Shown piece after piece: positions 1-20,229 of a DNA stretch of 64,000 nucleotides. Under the pieces are notes generated by a model that saw only the letters and a program-made list of their open reading frames with translations, searched no databases and was not told the origin of the DNA. The number at the start of each line of letters is the position of its first letter. The first letter of the stretch is position 1. A program made the translations under genes and the position numbers. The DNA is from Trichuris trichiura (taxonomy: Eukaryota > Nematoda > Enoplea > Trichinellida > Trichuridae): contig JBAJFE010000004.1 of NCBI GenBank assembly GCA_037903355.1, positions 6,184,001 through 6,248,000 on the forward strand, in the 5' to 3' direction.

Positions 1-1130
1 GTAGAATCCTGTTGAGTCGACCTTTGACTCATCGAAGTTGACTCCACCAGTGGCCGGTGTTACTTCAGAGCAGTCATCACGCAGCTGTCCTCAGTGATAG
101 CGCGACATAAAATGACAAGGAAATTGATGAAACAGTCGTTGTAGACGTGGTCAAACAAATTTAGACTGTCTACTCCACTTTCCGTAGTTTTCCTTCCTAT
201 TTTTTCTTTTACTATGGGCATGTGATCACCCCATTATGCACCGTTTGCATTTGGTTTTCAGTCCTTCCTTAACGGGATTTTAATTAATATAAGGTTTGGA
301 TTGTTGAATTGTTAATTAAAGATTGTTTGAACCCCATCGGCTGTGATTAAGAAAATTTTATGGAACGGTGCAAAGTCGGCTGACCAATTGGCTAAATATA
401 TGGAAGATGCGTTGTACAGCATTCTGAAGAAGACGCAGTTTTTTTAGCAGCATGACAAGTCGACCTTGCCAGGGAATGAAACCTTGCATCTTGTATACGT
501 TTGATTTATAAAGGATGAGAATTTCCTACAGTAACTGTTGTCCGCAAAACAGCTGCTGATGGATTAGAAAGTTGAGTCAACTTTCCCTCTTTTGAAAAAC
601 CTTTTATAGAAAGAAAATATCCCTCTTAGGAAAATAAATTCTGCTGCGTCTTACGGGCAGCCAGTGACTTCATCGCCTTATGCAAAGCAGCTTGCGTCAA
701 ATACATTGGCTGTTCATTGTGTTGTCCACTGACATTACCTTGCCGCGAGAAGTCTGAGAGCTCGACTGAACTATTCACTGCAGTATGTGATTACGCAGCG
801 GTTAACAAAATAAAAAGTAAAGCTCTGAATGGTAATCCGTTTCGCCACTAGTGCAAACAAAATGACGAAGAATACAACCACTTTCTGCTGCATGCTGAAG
901 CACGCTGGTTCCCGAACGTGAACTCTTTGTCTCGTTTTCATAGCCATTTTGAAACGGTCTTGGAATTTTTCGGGAATCATGACATTTCCCTGGATGAGAA
1001 CTTGAAAAAGTTTAGTCGTCACATCGTTTGTTTGATTTGTTTCTAAGTCCAATGAATAAACTAATCTTGCAAGGAGATCAACGCTATTTGGAAAGAGCAA
1101 GTTATCGTTTGCGCGTTAGACCAAGCGTCC
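1..1130 (+). pseudogene. Decayed ZBED5/SCAND3-like hAT transposase fragment
   Basis: No frame is open throughout, but translated pieces match the domesticated or mobile hAT transposases called ZBED5, SCAND3 or FAM200. Around 375-520 the frame gives KSADQLAKYMEDAL, then a stop, then STLPGNETLHLVYV. Around 700-770 a shifted frame gives LAVHCVVH and LAARSLR. Around 800-1020 it gives VNKIKSKALN, HFLLHAEARWF and FHSHFETVLEFF. These are in the order of the family's catalytic core. Several stops and shifts interrupt them, so the copy is dead. The left edge of the window cuts it or lies close to its start. A related copy in the same orientation is at 36681-37371. Confidence 0.75.
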
Positions 1131-1579
1131 TCACTGATCTCTTGAAGAAAAAGCGAGCTTGGCTGCGATTAACGGAATAATGGGATTTGCGGTTGCTGCC
1201 TAGTAGAATGCAGCCAAATATGCACAAATTAGGTTCATCGCGACAAGGTCAGCCTTCCCGCTGAAAATTTCCACCGCAGTCATTTATGAATAAAGCTTCG
1301 AGCCGTCGCTAGTCCTTTTCCATTTTTATGAGAGCGCGGAAAGCGCTGTTAAGACGGTGGGCCTTATCAAAACTAGAATTTTTGCGAGGTGCAAATTTAC
1401 ATACAACCGTTTTGGTGGCGCGATAAATAACGCGACCTTGAATCGCATAAAAACATTCAGGAATTAACCTACATTCGAAACACTTCATTCATAATGACTG
1501 CACGTCGGAAGTATTCAAGTACAATCATGCACCTTTGCTGCTTTTGTGGATTTAGATTTTCATGAAAAATATGCCTTCG
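1131..1579. other. 3' flank of the ATP synthase gene, no other feature
   Basis: This stretch separates the decayed transposase from the stop codon of the minus-strand ATP synthase gene, so it should hold that gene's 3' UTR. I see no canonical AATAAA on the minus strand; a CATAAA near 1282 is a weak candidate. Confidence 0.4.
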
Positions 1580-10959
<9,380 letters not shown>

Positions 10960-11599
10960 TTCCTCCAATGAAGTAAGAAAGCAGTGACGCCTAGCTCCAA
11001 CAGCGGTTACGGTATAGAGGATCAAACGTGAAAACCAGCAAAATTACAGAACGTGCGATGGATTGCATGCTTTGCAATTTACCCACGCTTTCAAATGTGC
11101 GCTAGCACTTCTGAATTTCCGATCGAACACTGCTTTTACAATTAAATATCTCTCAAGATTCTACGACATTTGATATTTCATCTAAGTACTTATGGCAGAC
11201 TGCATCAGAAAATAATCCTTTAAATGACTTAAGCATACAGACTGCTCAAGGCGTTAACCTACTGCGCACAAAAAGTTTGAAACGGTTTTAAAATCATATA
11301 TAATTTCCAAAATTTTCATGCTCCATGCGATCCAAGCAACCTGCACACATTTAACTACTGGGCATCTTAGTATTATTTCTGTAAAAACTTTCCTTCGCTA
11401 CAACTATTGGCATCATTTAATCTGAAATAATTTTTTTACGGTACGGAAGTTACGCATAAAACTTGCAGACATTTCTTGACTGTATTTCGTCGAACTAAAA
11501 ATCTTAGTGAAGTGTACTACTGTAATTTGTTGGTGGTTTTGCGCGTAAATAGCGATACGACAAATTGACATTTCAGGTTCCAACTTCCAAAAGTCGCAA
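10960..11599. promoter_or_regulatory. Shared divergent promoter region, ATP synthase alpha / Rpn8
   Basis: The 640 bp between the two start codons must hold both promoters, since the genes are transcribed away from each other. A TATATAA stretch lies near 11297. Before the Rpn8 ATG, ACATTTCAG/GTTCC at about 11569-11578 looks like a splice acceptor, so a 5' UTR intron or a spliced leader could join there. No other feature is seen. Confidence 0.5.
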
Positions 11600-12983
11600 A
11601 TGTTTTCGGCAGCTGAAGATATTGGCGTTGACAAAACGGAAAATCAAAACCCGGACGTTGCTGATGAGCCTAAGGATGATTTTCCAGTTTCCAGGGTGAT
11701 TGTTCACCCGTTAGTCATGCTCAGCGTTGTCGACCATTTCAATAGAGTCTACAAGGCAACTCAAGCTACGCGAGTTGTAGGCGTTCTTCTTGGGACTGTT
11801 ATGCCAAACAGAGTCGTCAACGTGTCAAATTGTTTCGGTCGTAAGGGCTTCCTTAAAAAACATGTAGTTCTCCTATAGCCAGCGTTTTTGTCCATTTAGT
11901 TCCGTTTGAAGAAGAGGACACATCAAATGGCGTCTGGTTTATTGATCTGGATTACCTAGAAAATATGTACGCTATGTTCCGTAAAGTGAACGGTAAGTTT
12001 GATTGGTTGCAAAATGTCTGAGCAATAAATAACTGTCCGTTTAGCTCGCGAGTCAATCGTAGGTTGGTACCACAGTGGTCCGAATTTGTACAAGAATGAC
12101 GTGGAAGTGAATGAAACACTGAAGAAGTTTATTGACACTCCAGTGTTGATTGTTGTAAGAGCAAAGCCAATGGAAGTGGGATCACCTCTTACTGCGTATA
12201 TTGAAATGGAAGAAGTCCAGGAGGTGAACTGCTTTCCTCTATTGTATTGTATTAGAAAAATGATTTTCCTTTAGGACGGGTCAACCACGAAAAAGACTTT
12301 CGCATTACGACCGAGCAAGGTGGAATCGGAAGGAGCTGAAGAAATAGGCGTGGAACATTTGTTGCGGTAGGCAAAGCTTATGTTTATTTTTTCTTTATGC
12401 GTACGTATAAATTTGCAGACACTATAAGATTTACAAGTTTTTTCGTATGTTAATGTTCGTAACTGTTTACATTTAAGCGACGTAAAGGATCGTGTAAGCG
12501 GCACACTTGCACAAAGTGTTACAAACCGGATGGTAGGTCTGAAAGGAATGGTTTTGTTGCTCGAAGAGATCACTGCATATTTGAAAACTGTAGCCAGTGG
12601 TGAATTGCCAGTCAACAACTCAGTTTGCTTTCATGTGCAGGTAGACTTTGATATTTCTTGTTCTGTTGTCGAAAGATGTTTTATGCAGGAAGTAATGAAT
12701 GCTCTCCCCGATTTGGATGCGACGTATTGGTTGCAAGGCTTTACCAGCGAAAATAACACAATGCTAATGAATCTTTTTCTAAGCTCCACGGCACGTGCCG
12801 TTCTAGGTCTGCATGATCTCATCGAAAATAAAGTACGAAATAGGCTGTACGATTTACCCGAAAAAACATGTGTTCTAATGTTAGTTGGCGTTACGCGTGG
12901 CCGAACGGGACATGGATCGTCAAATGCGTCGGGAAGCCTTGAAGCGAAAAGACGCGGCTAAGTCACCCAAAAAGAAGGATTAA
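11600..12983 (+). CDS. RPN8: 26S proteasome non-ATPase subunit Rpn8 (PSMD7), seven exons
   Basis: Rpn8 is the MPN-domain lid subunit of the 19S regulatory particle. It pairs with the deubiquitinase Rpn11. Exons: 11600-11840, 11900-11992, 12045-12223, 12275-12366, 12478-12640, 12689-12832, 12885-12983. All borders are GT-AG and the phases agree, giving 336 residues (human 324). Family landmarks appear in order: [57 protein letters not shown] and [14 protein letters not shown] stands where Rpn11 has the zinc-binding H-x-H, so this subunit is non-catalytic, as is usual for Rpn8. The tail is Lys/Arg-rich (SPKKKD). The N terminus is about 20 residues longer than in human. Exon 5 and exon 6 are separated by a 48-bp intron with no stop. 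Confidence 0.97.
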
Positions 12984-14106
12984 ATGGTCTGAAGTTTTGG
13001 GAACACAACTTTTGCTGTCAACTGCAAAGGTGAGCGATTGCCGTGAGTAGCTATTAACTTGAATAACCGTGGCACCGCCATTTGTTGCAGCTAATACGGA
13101 TTTGCGAGAATAAAAGAATATGCTGTGTCAAAACTGCGTACAGACAATTGTGCCCTTGTTTTTTACTAAATTTGTTCCTTTGATATAAAGATAAATCGTG
13201 TAAATTTTCGGTTATCTTCTGGGTGATATTTTTAGCCATAAGGGATTTGGATGCTTTCATTTCGCTTCATTTGTGTTTGTTCAGTGAGAATGCACTCTTT
13301 GTTGCCAAAGTGGTCGGTCGTGTTTAGTTTGTAAGCTGTAAATTAAAGCGACTGTACTCGATCTATTTCGACTTACTATGTGTCGATCATGAAGATTTGG
13401 CTTTATCATATATGCGCAAAAGCTAGGATGGATACCGATTTCTCCTGTCATAACAATAAAGTAATATTTTTATTGATGGTTTTTTTCAAAGAATTCTTTT
13501 TGCAAATTTAACTTTTTTCTCTGCTTGAATCCAAGACTCTTTGTAATAGCGAGATTTTCCAGGATAAAAGCTGCGAAAATCCCGTTACTGTAAATATAAG
13601 CAAACTTGCGAATTAACTGCGAGTCACTATTAGTCTGCGGAAGAAAATATGTTTTGGGCTTTAGTACAGGCAACAAGTTATGCTGTAGCTTAAACATCTG
13701 AAATATTCGATATCTTGCTATTGAGCAACGTGGCATGTCTTACATGTTTGAAATATCTAAGTCTCGCTAATAAAGTGATTCAGCGTCAGCGAGAGTTTAG
13801 TAGAGCGGCAAACAATCTAAGTGCGAACAATGAAGAGATTAGGGACACATCTTGCAAGGCGTCTGGAGATGAAGCGGGAGGGCAACAAGGAGTGTCTTAT
13901 GTCAGCTTCACTGATCCGTAACTTCCCGCGACAAGCGTCCGGTGCTGTAATTCCAGTACAGTTTCCCGTCTGGCAGATGTCATCTTTGATTTCCAGACTT
14001 CGTTAATCTTGCACAAACGTTCCCTTCCGAGCGGGTTCGTCATTGCATCAGCCAGAGTACCCCTTTCAGACGGTGTGTATCTTCATGATGCCTTCATCGC
14101 ATAGAT
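12984..14106 (+). other. Rpn8 3' region and gene-free stretch
   Basis: A canonical AATAAA at 13109-13114 probably ends the Rpn8 transcript. A GTGAGC to TTGTTGCAG pair at about 13028-13090 could be a 3' UTR intron. From 13300 to 14106 there are short open frames on both strands but no family is recognised. Confidence 0.5.
13109..13114 (+). terminator. Poly(A) signal of Rpn8
   Basis: AATAAA about 125 bp after the Rpn8 stop codon, the first canonical signal downstream. Confidence 0.6.
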
Positions 14107-14761
14107 TAGTGATTCCCAACGGGAACCCCAGGGACCCCTTGGGGGCTCTGGAAAACTTGAAGGGGGCCTGGGAAGGATTGGGGATTTAGGGGGCTTCAGG
14201 GGATCCCTGGTAGTCAGTGCCGGAGGACGAGAGCGATCCTGCCGTTCAGGATCGCAGTGAGGCAAGGCGACCTGAGATTACTCCTGACGACTGTCGAGCC
14301 GGACGTGGATAAATTAGTAGCACTGCACCATACCCAGTCGTCGCACTGAGATAAGATCAAGCGACTGTCGTCTTGCTCCGAGGGAATATTGAATTTAGAT
14401 TCAGCGTTGACTTCGCATCAGCAGGTTTTCCAGCCATTGATCGCACATTCAACTTTCACAGCGCAAACCATGGGGTCCTACTTGGCGCTGACAATATCCG
14501 CAGGTTAACAAGGTTTTTAATAACGGCCCAGCTTAACTGGTATTCCTTTGGCATACACGGTAGGCAGCGGAGTCAATTCTACATTCTGCAGCCTGTTTCA
14601 GGTGTTGAACTACTTATACAAATTCACAACAACGTAACCACAGTAGGCGCACTTGCGGATAACAGAAGCAGGAGAATTACGTTGGGGAGAATGACAGGGA
14701 GCCCTGGCAAGCTGAAGGTCGCGAAAGGGGGCCCTGGCTCCGAAAAGGTTGAGAAACACTG
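14107..14761. mobile_element. Non-autonomous hAT element, copy 1
   Basis: The left end is TAGTGATTCCCAAC and the right end, read inward, CAGTGTTTCTCAACC: typical hAT-type terminal inverted repeats. Flanking octamers GCATAGAT and GCGTAGAG are a diverged 8-bp target duplication. This is the simplest of three copies, with no nested insertion. A plus-strand frame of 133 codons at 14373-14774 is shared with copy 2 but matches no transposase that I know. Confidence 0.85.
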
Positions 14762-15824
14762 GCGTAGAGCCTGAACAAAACTCGCTGCTAATTTTAGACT
14801 AATTCTTAAGCCATCTAGAATTATGAGGCTGCGTGATTTTAGTTTGAGGCTTAAGCTTAGGCTGCCTGTGGTTACTTGGTTTAGACAAACCTGATACTAG
14901 TTCCACATACAGTATACGCAACCGTCTAAAAAGAGCCACAGTTTTATCCTTTGCAAAGAACTCCCAAAGCTATATGTTCTCATTAATTGCTGAATCATTT
15001 TCGCTGAAACGCGTGCAGTTTACGACTGACTGTTATCAAATCAGTAAGTTTTTTTGCTGCAATCAAGAATTCCTATCATCCGAACTTTATCGAAATGGGC
15101 AACGACCGTTGTAAAGCAAGATTTACCTGAAGCAACAAAGATTGAAACTCAGCGGCATTCTCAAACTATTATACGGATGAAACTCTGAACTAGAGCCCGT
15201 AGAGGAAACCTGAAAACTCGCTTTCTGTCAGAGCATTGAATACGAAGGCAGCTGTTGCCTGTCTTTCAAATTAAACAAAGAAAAGCTTTTACTTTTCAGG
15301 TTGCAAGAAAATATTTGGTATTTCGTTACAAAAAATTATATTGTTTTGAAATGCAAAAAACTATGAGGGCCTTATCAGCTCTTGTCAATTATGCGGCCTA
15401 TTGTCCAAGAAACCCAGGTTCCTTTCTGGCAGTCACGCAGACAGCCTGTTTTGCCCTTACTGGCGAGCACGACAGTTATATTTTTGTGTCCTTATCTATA
15501 TCTAAGTCAAAGTATAAGCTTTATGTTTAAGTTTAAGCTTAAGTAAGCGCAAAAAAGGACAGCCGGCAAACATAGGTAAGAAGCTGGAATGAATAACCGA
15601 CGAAATGCCCAAAACGCCACTGACGCGGAAAGCTAGCAAAGCACGCCACGTGAGCATAGTCGGGACTGAAGTTTAGCTCCAACTAATCGTATACAAATGG
15701 AATTGCGGACTTCTTCAGTGGTACAGCAAGTGACAGAAACAACTGCATCGTAAGCATGGTGGCTAATCACTTAAGAATATTTAAGACAAAAATTCAATAC
15801 GCCTTTTTTTATTGTTACGGATTT
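14762..15824. other. Gene-free stretch with a MITE-like segment
   Basis: Nothing coding is recognised. About 15405-15600 resembles the family D MITE (see 31163-31540): GCAGGTTCC-like start, CCTGTTTTGCCCTTACT, then an internal TTTAAGCTTAAGTAAGCGC and an inverted end with GGACAGCC. Its limits are uncertain. Confidence 0.4.
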
Positions 15825-16182
15825 CATGGTTGTAAGGTCTTCTACGGCTTTTCCCGTTTTTTCGTTGTGCTGTTATCTGTAATTAAACTAAAACAACTGC
15901 TCTACCAACGGATGGATGAGCTGTTATTAAGAAAAAGTACAGATATCAACGCGCTCAACCTTTTTCGCTGACGACGGAACTAGAGCGTTCCGAAAGCTTT
16001 GAACATCAAAAAAGTTGAGTGCGTTGATATCTGTACTTTTTCTTAATAACGGCTCATCCATCCGTTGGTAGAGCAGTTGTTTTAGTTTAATTACAGATAA
16101 CAGCACAACGAAAAAACGGGAAAAGCCGTAGAAGACCTTACAACCATGAAAATTCAACCCGTTACAAAACACCCAGTTTTCA
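15825..16182 (+). mobile_element. Palindromic ribozyme unit, family B, copy 1 (12-bp TSD)
   Basis: Flanked by TGTTACGGATTT at 15813-15824 and 16183-16194. Long inverted arms run from CATGGTTGTAAGG to GCGCTCAAC and back from GTTGAGTGCG to CCTTACAACCATG. Each arm has the box CTACCAACGGATGGATGAGC. The hammerhead-like core sits between the arms. A right-hand tail of about 35 bp (ATTCAACCCGTTAC to GTTTTC) is outside the palindrome. No coding capacity. Confidence 0.88.
15968..15995 (+). ncRNA. Hammerhead-ribozyme-like core, family B
   Basis: CTGACGA, then CGGAAC-TAGAGC-GTTCCG (6-bp helix II), overlapping GAAA and GCTTTG. Both invariant hammerhead boxes are intact. It sits in the loop of the palindromic unit at 15825-16182. 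The cleavage triplet is not certain. Confidence 0.6.
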
Positions 16183-16194
16183 TGTTACGGATTT

Positions 16195-16317
16195 GTCCCG
16201 TTATTTCAGTCAGCAAAGCTTCTCAAGAGCTTTTGGGTTAGAGCTTAACCCATCTTCAGCGGACCAACCCGAAAGCTTTTCTGACAGAAATAACGAGACA
16301 AAAGCTTAACAATAAAG
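16195..16317 (-). repeat. Degenerate PLE-tail repeat with broken hammerhead core
   Basis: Inverted arms TTATTTCAGTCAGCAAAGCT and AGCTTTTCTGACAGAAATAA enclose, on the minus strand at 16259-16231, CTGAAGA-TGGGTT-loop-AACCCA followed by AAAA where GAAA is expected. The family B unit at 15825 inserted right beside it. Confidence 0.5.
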
Positions 16318-16330
16318 ACTTGCATGCTCT

Positions 16331-19266
16331 AGATGAAGTATTACGATGCCGAGACAAGAAATTGCGTTTTCAAAAATTAAATATGCTGCAACACATTTTT
16401 TCAAGTAAAAGGTCACTTTACTTAGCAACACGTAACTTCTAGCATTTTTCTACAGCTATGGTACAGCCGAAGTGGCGTAGCACGAACATACATTGTCGCT
16501 TCTTCAAAAATCTTGGGCTCTGGATACTTTGCATTTCTTGCAGTTGGGACCAGTAGCTAAGCTCGCGACTGGTTTAAGTTTAACATTCACGCTTTGCCTG
16601 CTTTCAAAATTTCTATTAGCAAAAGAATTTTATCATATAGATTGCGCTAATCAAGTTTCTTCCTAGAGGAACGATAATACGTACTGTATTATCGAAGCAG
16701 GAATAAGTGCACTCTAATCTAGCCAAATTTGCCATAACTTTGCATACGATTTCATCACCGTGAAAAAAAGGGGAACAGTTGTAGCAAAGGGATAGATCAT
16801 GATACGGAATTGCATTTATACTGGATTTGCACAGCGGAATGGCTGATGCGAATTGACTACATCTTTGTTTTGTCCGTCGATGTTGACTTAAGTTGGAACT
16901 TATTAGTCAGAACTTATTTTTGTAAGCAAAAGAACGTTTACTCGCTGAAATTCAATCAACTCTCAAAGTTGCTTATTTCGTTGCCCTCCAACCCCTTCTT
17001 TTACGAATATGACTTCTTAGTCTTAACCTTTCAGCTTGTTTACCCACCTGTTCGCTACTGCTAAGCGTTGCTAATAAAACGCGTGAAACACTTAAGAAAC
17101 TATTGCACTAGCAGGAAACATTTACACCGAAGAAGCTATTTGGACCTTCTAAAAGGATTAGAGCTTTAATCTATGGACGACAAGCTATTTAGACTATTGA
17201 AATGCTTTCTTTTGCTTGACTCTGTTTACTTAAAACGTCAAGTGCGTTATGGGTCGTTGGGTCTGTCGACGGTTCCGCAGAGATACGCTGTTCAATTTGG
17301 AGTCCGATATTGCTGTAAAGATTTTGCTCACAGAAGAGACAAGCACGAGACTTGAAAAGCTACAGACTTGAGCAACACGAATTCATTATAAACTGGTTTA
17401 TCGATGATCGGATGCGATCGTGAGGTAAAAGTGTGTTATCAGCAACGTGGCAGAACACGGAGAAAATAACGATGTATTTGTCGCGACGCAACAACAACAC
17501 CAGTTGAATAATGCGGCATAGAATTGACAGCGTCACCATTTGTCGGTACAGAATAATCCACTTTTACCGTCGTAAAGAATTTGGATATTACGGCCACAAG
17601 TTTTCGGTATTTTTCTTATCTCATCTTCGACGTGTGCAGTAGCCTTGGTTGGAATATGACTTCAGTTAGCCCTCGGTCGGGAGCTGATCGTTGCAACAAC
17701 TTCTGCGCACAACGGATGCCACAACGCTACTTGAAGGAATGCATAGGAACGCAATGCTAGATTATTCCGTTAACTGTATTTTGCAGCAACATAGCAACAG
17801 TCATAGGACTAACCCCCCCCCAGATACTGGAGTAATGAAACTCGCGACATGGCAAGCTTCATAAAAGTACACATTGCCACACAATTTTTGACTGCCATCG
17901 TCAGCAGCATTCATACCGCAGTCAATAACTACTACGCCTGGCTTTAACCAACTTCCTTTGACTATACCGGTTGTCCAACTGCTGCTAGCAGTATATCTGC
18001 CGTGGGGAGAACTTTTTAGTAGACCCCACGGCTTGCTTCAATGCCCGCATTGTAGTCGAGTAGGTTCCACCTCGCCAGCTGTAAATATCTAAAACAATGT
18101 GGAATTACGAGAGCGAACCCAATGTCGAACTTTACGAAGCGGTCTTTTGCTTGCTACAATAACTTTCCTAAGCTATTTATTAGCTCTGCTGGAATAAACA
18201 CTTCGTGACCAATAAAAAAGACAGCAAGAAACTGAGCGGCCACTCCGAATGGAATTTGCGCGATTGGAAAGCGCAATAAACTAGATACTGTTCGCGATTT
18301 GCTGAACAGCGTCTGTCGCCCTAAACAACCGCGTTTTGAAATCGCCCATCGCGTGCTGTTGAAAGAAATTGAGAAATTGGACAACAGTTACTAGCTGCTC
18401 GATTCTAAGTAACGACAAACGCTCGAAGCGCACTCCTCTACTCGCCTGCGAAGTTAACTTCGAACTAAAGCCCACTTTTGACGTAAGCAAAAAGGACTTA
18501 CCGTTCATATCGTAGTAGGAACTTTCCCGAACGGGATTAGCAGAAAAAGAATGAGCACGTCACTTCGCCCTTCTGCGTGTACGAAACACCAACCTGCAGC
18601 GTCGAATATCGTCACTTACAACGATTGTCCAGTACAGTAATGCAAAAGAACGTCTTGATCAACCTGAGCGTCTTTTTAATTCCGCTTCGAAGCGCGAACA
18701 TCGGGAGAAACTAACAAGACCAATTTGCATAGCCAGTTTTAAAAAATTATTTCCCAAAAAATACTACAAAGTTACGGAGCGATCGGTGCTCCTTCCGTAA
18801 ACCGAAAAACGTCGTATATACCGGACGGAGCAGGGTTGACTTTTCGCGGTGTGTTGTTGGTTTCGCAAAATCGTAAAGACAGAATGCAGTCGCGAAACAG
18901 TAGACGAGTTAAAGTTTAAATCTCCCATTTCGACCAAAGGGATACTGGAGAACTTGGCTTTTAATTAACAAGACACGTAACGTAAACATCCTACTAGTGC
19001 TGAATGTTTCTACAAATATGCAAAGCGAGTAGTTATTTGTTCCATTTGGAGTGAAATTAACGCCAGAAATTGTACTGCTATGCTTTTTTAATTACTGACG
19101 GCTAAGCCGGCAAAGCGGTAGAGCAGGCCAGACCACTTTCATAGATTATTGACGGAAACACTTTGTGACCAATAGCAAAAGCAAGTTGGAATTTCATTTT
19201 TACGTTCTTTTCCACTTGACACGTAATGAATACTGTACATAGAAATCAAGTTTGGTTAGCGCAAGC
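16331..19266. other. Gene-free stretch
   Basis: About 2.9 kb with only short open frames on both strands. I recognise no gene, RNA or mobile-element signature. A run of C at about 17813-17820 is the only simple-sequence feature. Confidence 0.4.
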
Positions 19267-20229
19267 GGGGGCCCCAGGGTCCCCTTGGGGCCCTGGGAAG
19301 GATTGAGAATTTAGGGAGTCCCTGGGAAGTTAGGGGGCTTCAGAGGATCCCTGGTAGTCGGTGCCGGAGGACGAGAGTGTGGCAATGCTGGCCAGTGAAC
19401 CGGGCCCCCCTCAGGGCATAGTGGGATGAAGCCTCGCACTGCCTGGCGTCGACGTCGCCCTCCCTGTGGTGCAAGGGATGCGGCCCTATCGAGGCCGCGT
19501 CTAGCGGACGAGGTCACCTCCTTGCTGATGCGCGACCCCGCTCCAGGTTACTGACCAACGAGCCGTTCACCCCAGAATGGCCCCATATTCGTCTATATAA
19601 GATTACGGGAGCTGGGGTGTAAAGACTCTTTCCTCTATCGTGTACTCGCTTACACCAGTAAACAGTTCAGTAAATCGAAGCCTTCGTTCTTGGCGCAAGT
19701 GTTCTCCCACAGAGAGCGATCCTGCCGTTCAGGATCGCAGTGAGGCGAGGCGACCTGAGATTACTCCTGACGACTATCAAGCCGGGCGTGGATAAATTAG
19801 TAGCACTGCAGCATACCCAGTCGTCGCACTGAGGTAAGATCAAGCGACTGCCGTCTTGCTCCGAGGGAATATTGAATTTAGATTCAGCGTTGACTTCGCA
19901 TCAGCAGGTTTTCCAGCCATTGATCGCACACTCAACTTTCACAGCGCAAACCATGGGGTCCTGCTTGGCGCTGAAAATATCCGCAGGTTAACAAGGTTTT
20001 TAATAACAGCCCGGCTTAACTGGTATTCCTTTGGCATACACGGTAGGCAGCGGAGCCAATTCTACATTCTGCAGCCTGTTTCAGGTGTTGAACTACTTAT
20101 ACAAATTCACAACAACGTAACCACAGTAGGCGCACCTGCGGATAACAGAAGCAGGAGAATGACAGGGGGCCCCGGCAAGCTGAAGGTCGCGAAAGGGGGC
20201 CCTGGCTCCAAAAAGTTTGGGAAACACTG
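19267..20229. mobile_element. Non-autonomous hAT element, copy 2, left end missing
   Basis: The body matches copies 1 and 3. The right end is intact (GGGAAACACTG) and is followed by GCATAGAT. The left end begins within the element at GGGGGCCCCAGGG, so the CAGTGATTCCC terminus is lost and no duplication can be read. A solo LTR is nested at 19378-19711. The shared open frame is here 158 codons (19856-20332), running past the element end. Confidence 0.82.
19378..19711 (+). mobile_element. Solo LTR nested in hAT copy 2
   Basis: A 334-bp insert is absent from hAT copies 1 and 3 at the same place. It begins TGTGGCAATG, ends TTCTCCCACA (TG..CA with inverted TGTGG/CCACA ends) and is flanked by GAGAG at 19373-19377 and 19712-19716. 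The empty site in the other copies has one GAGAG. A TATATAAG box lies near 19596. This is the mark of a retrotransposon LTR left after LTR-LTR recombination; the orientation is inferred from the TATA box. Confidence 0.88.
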
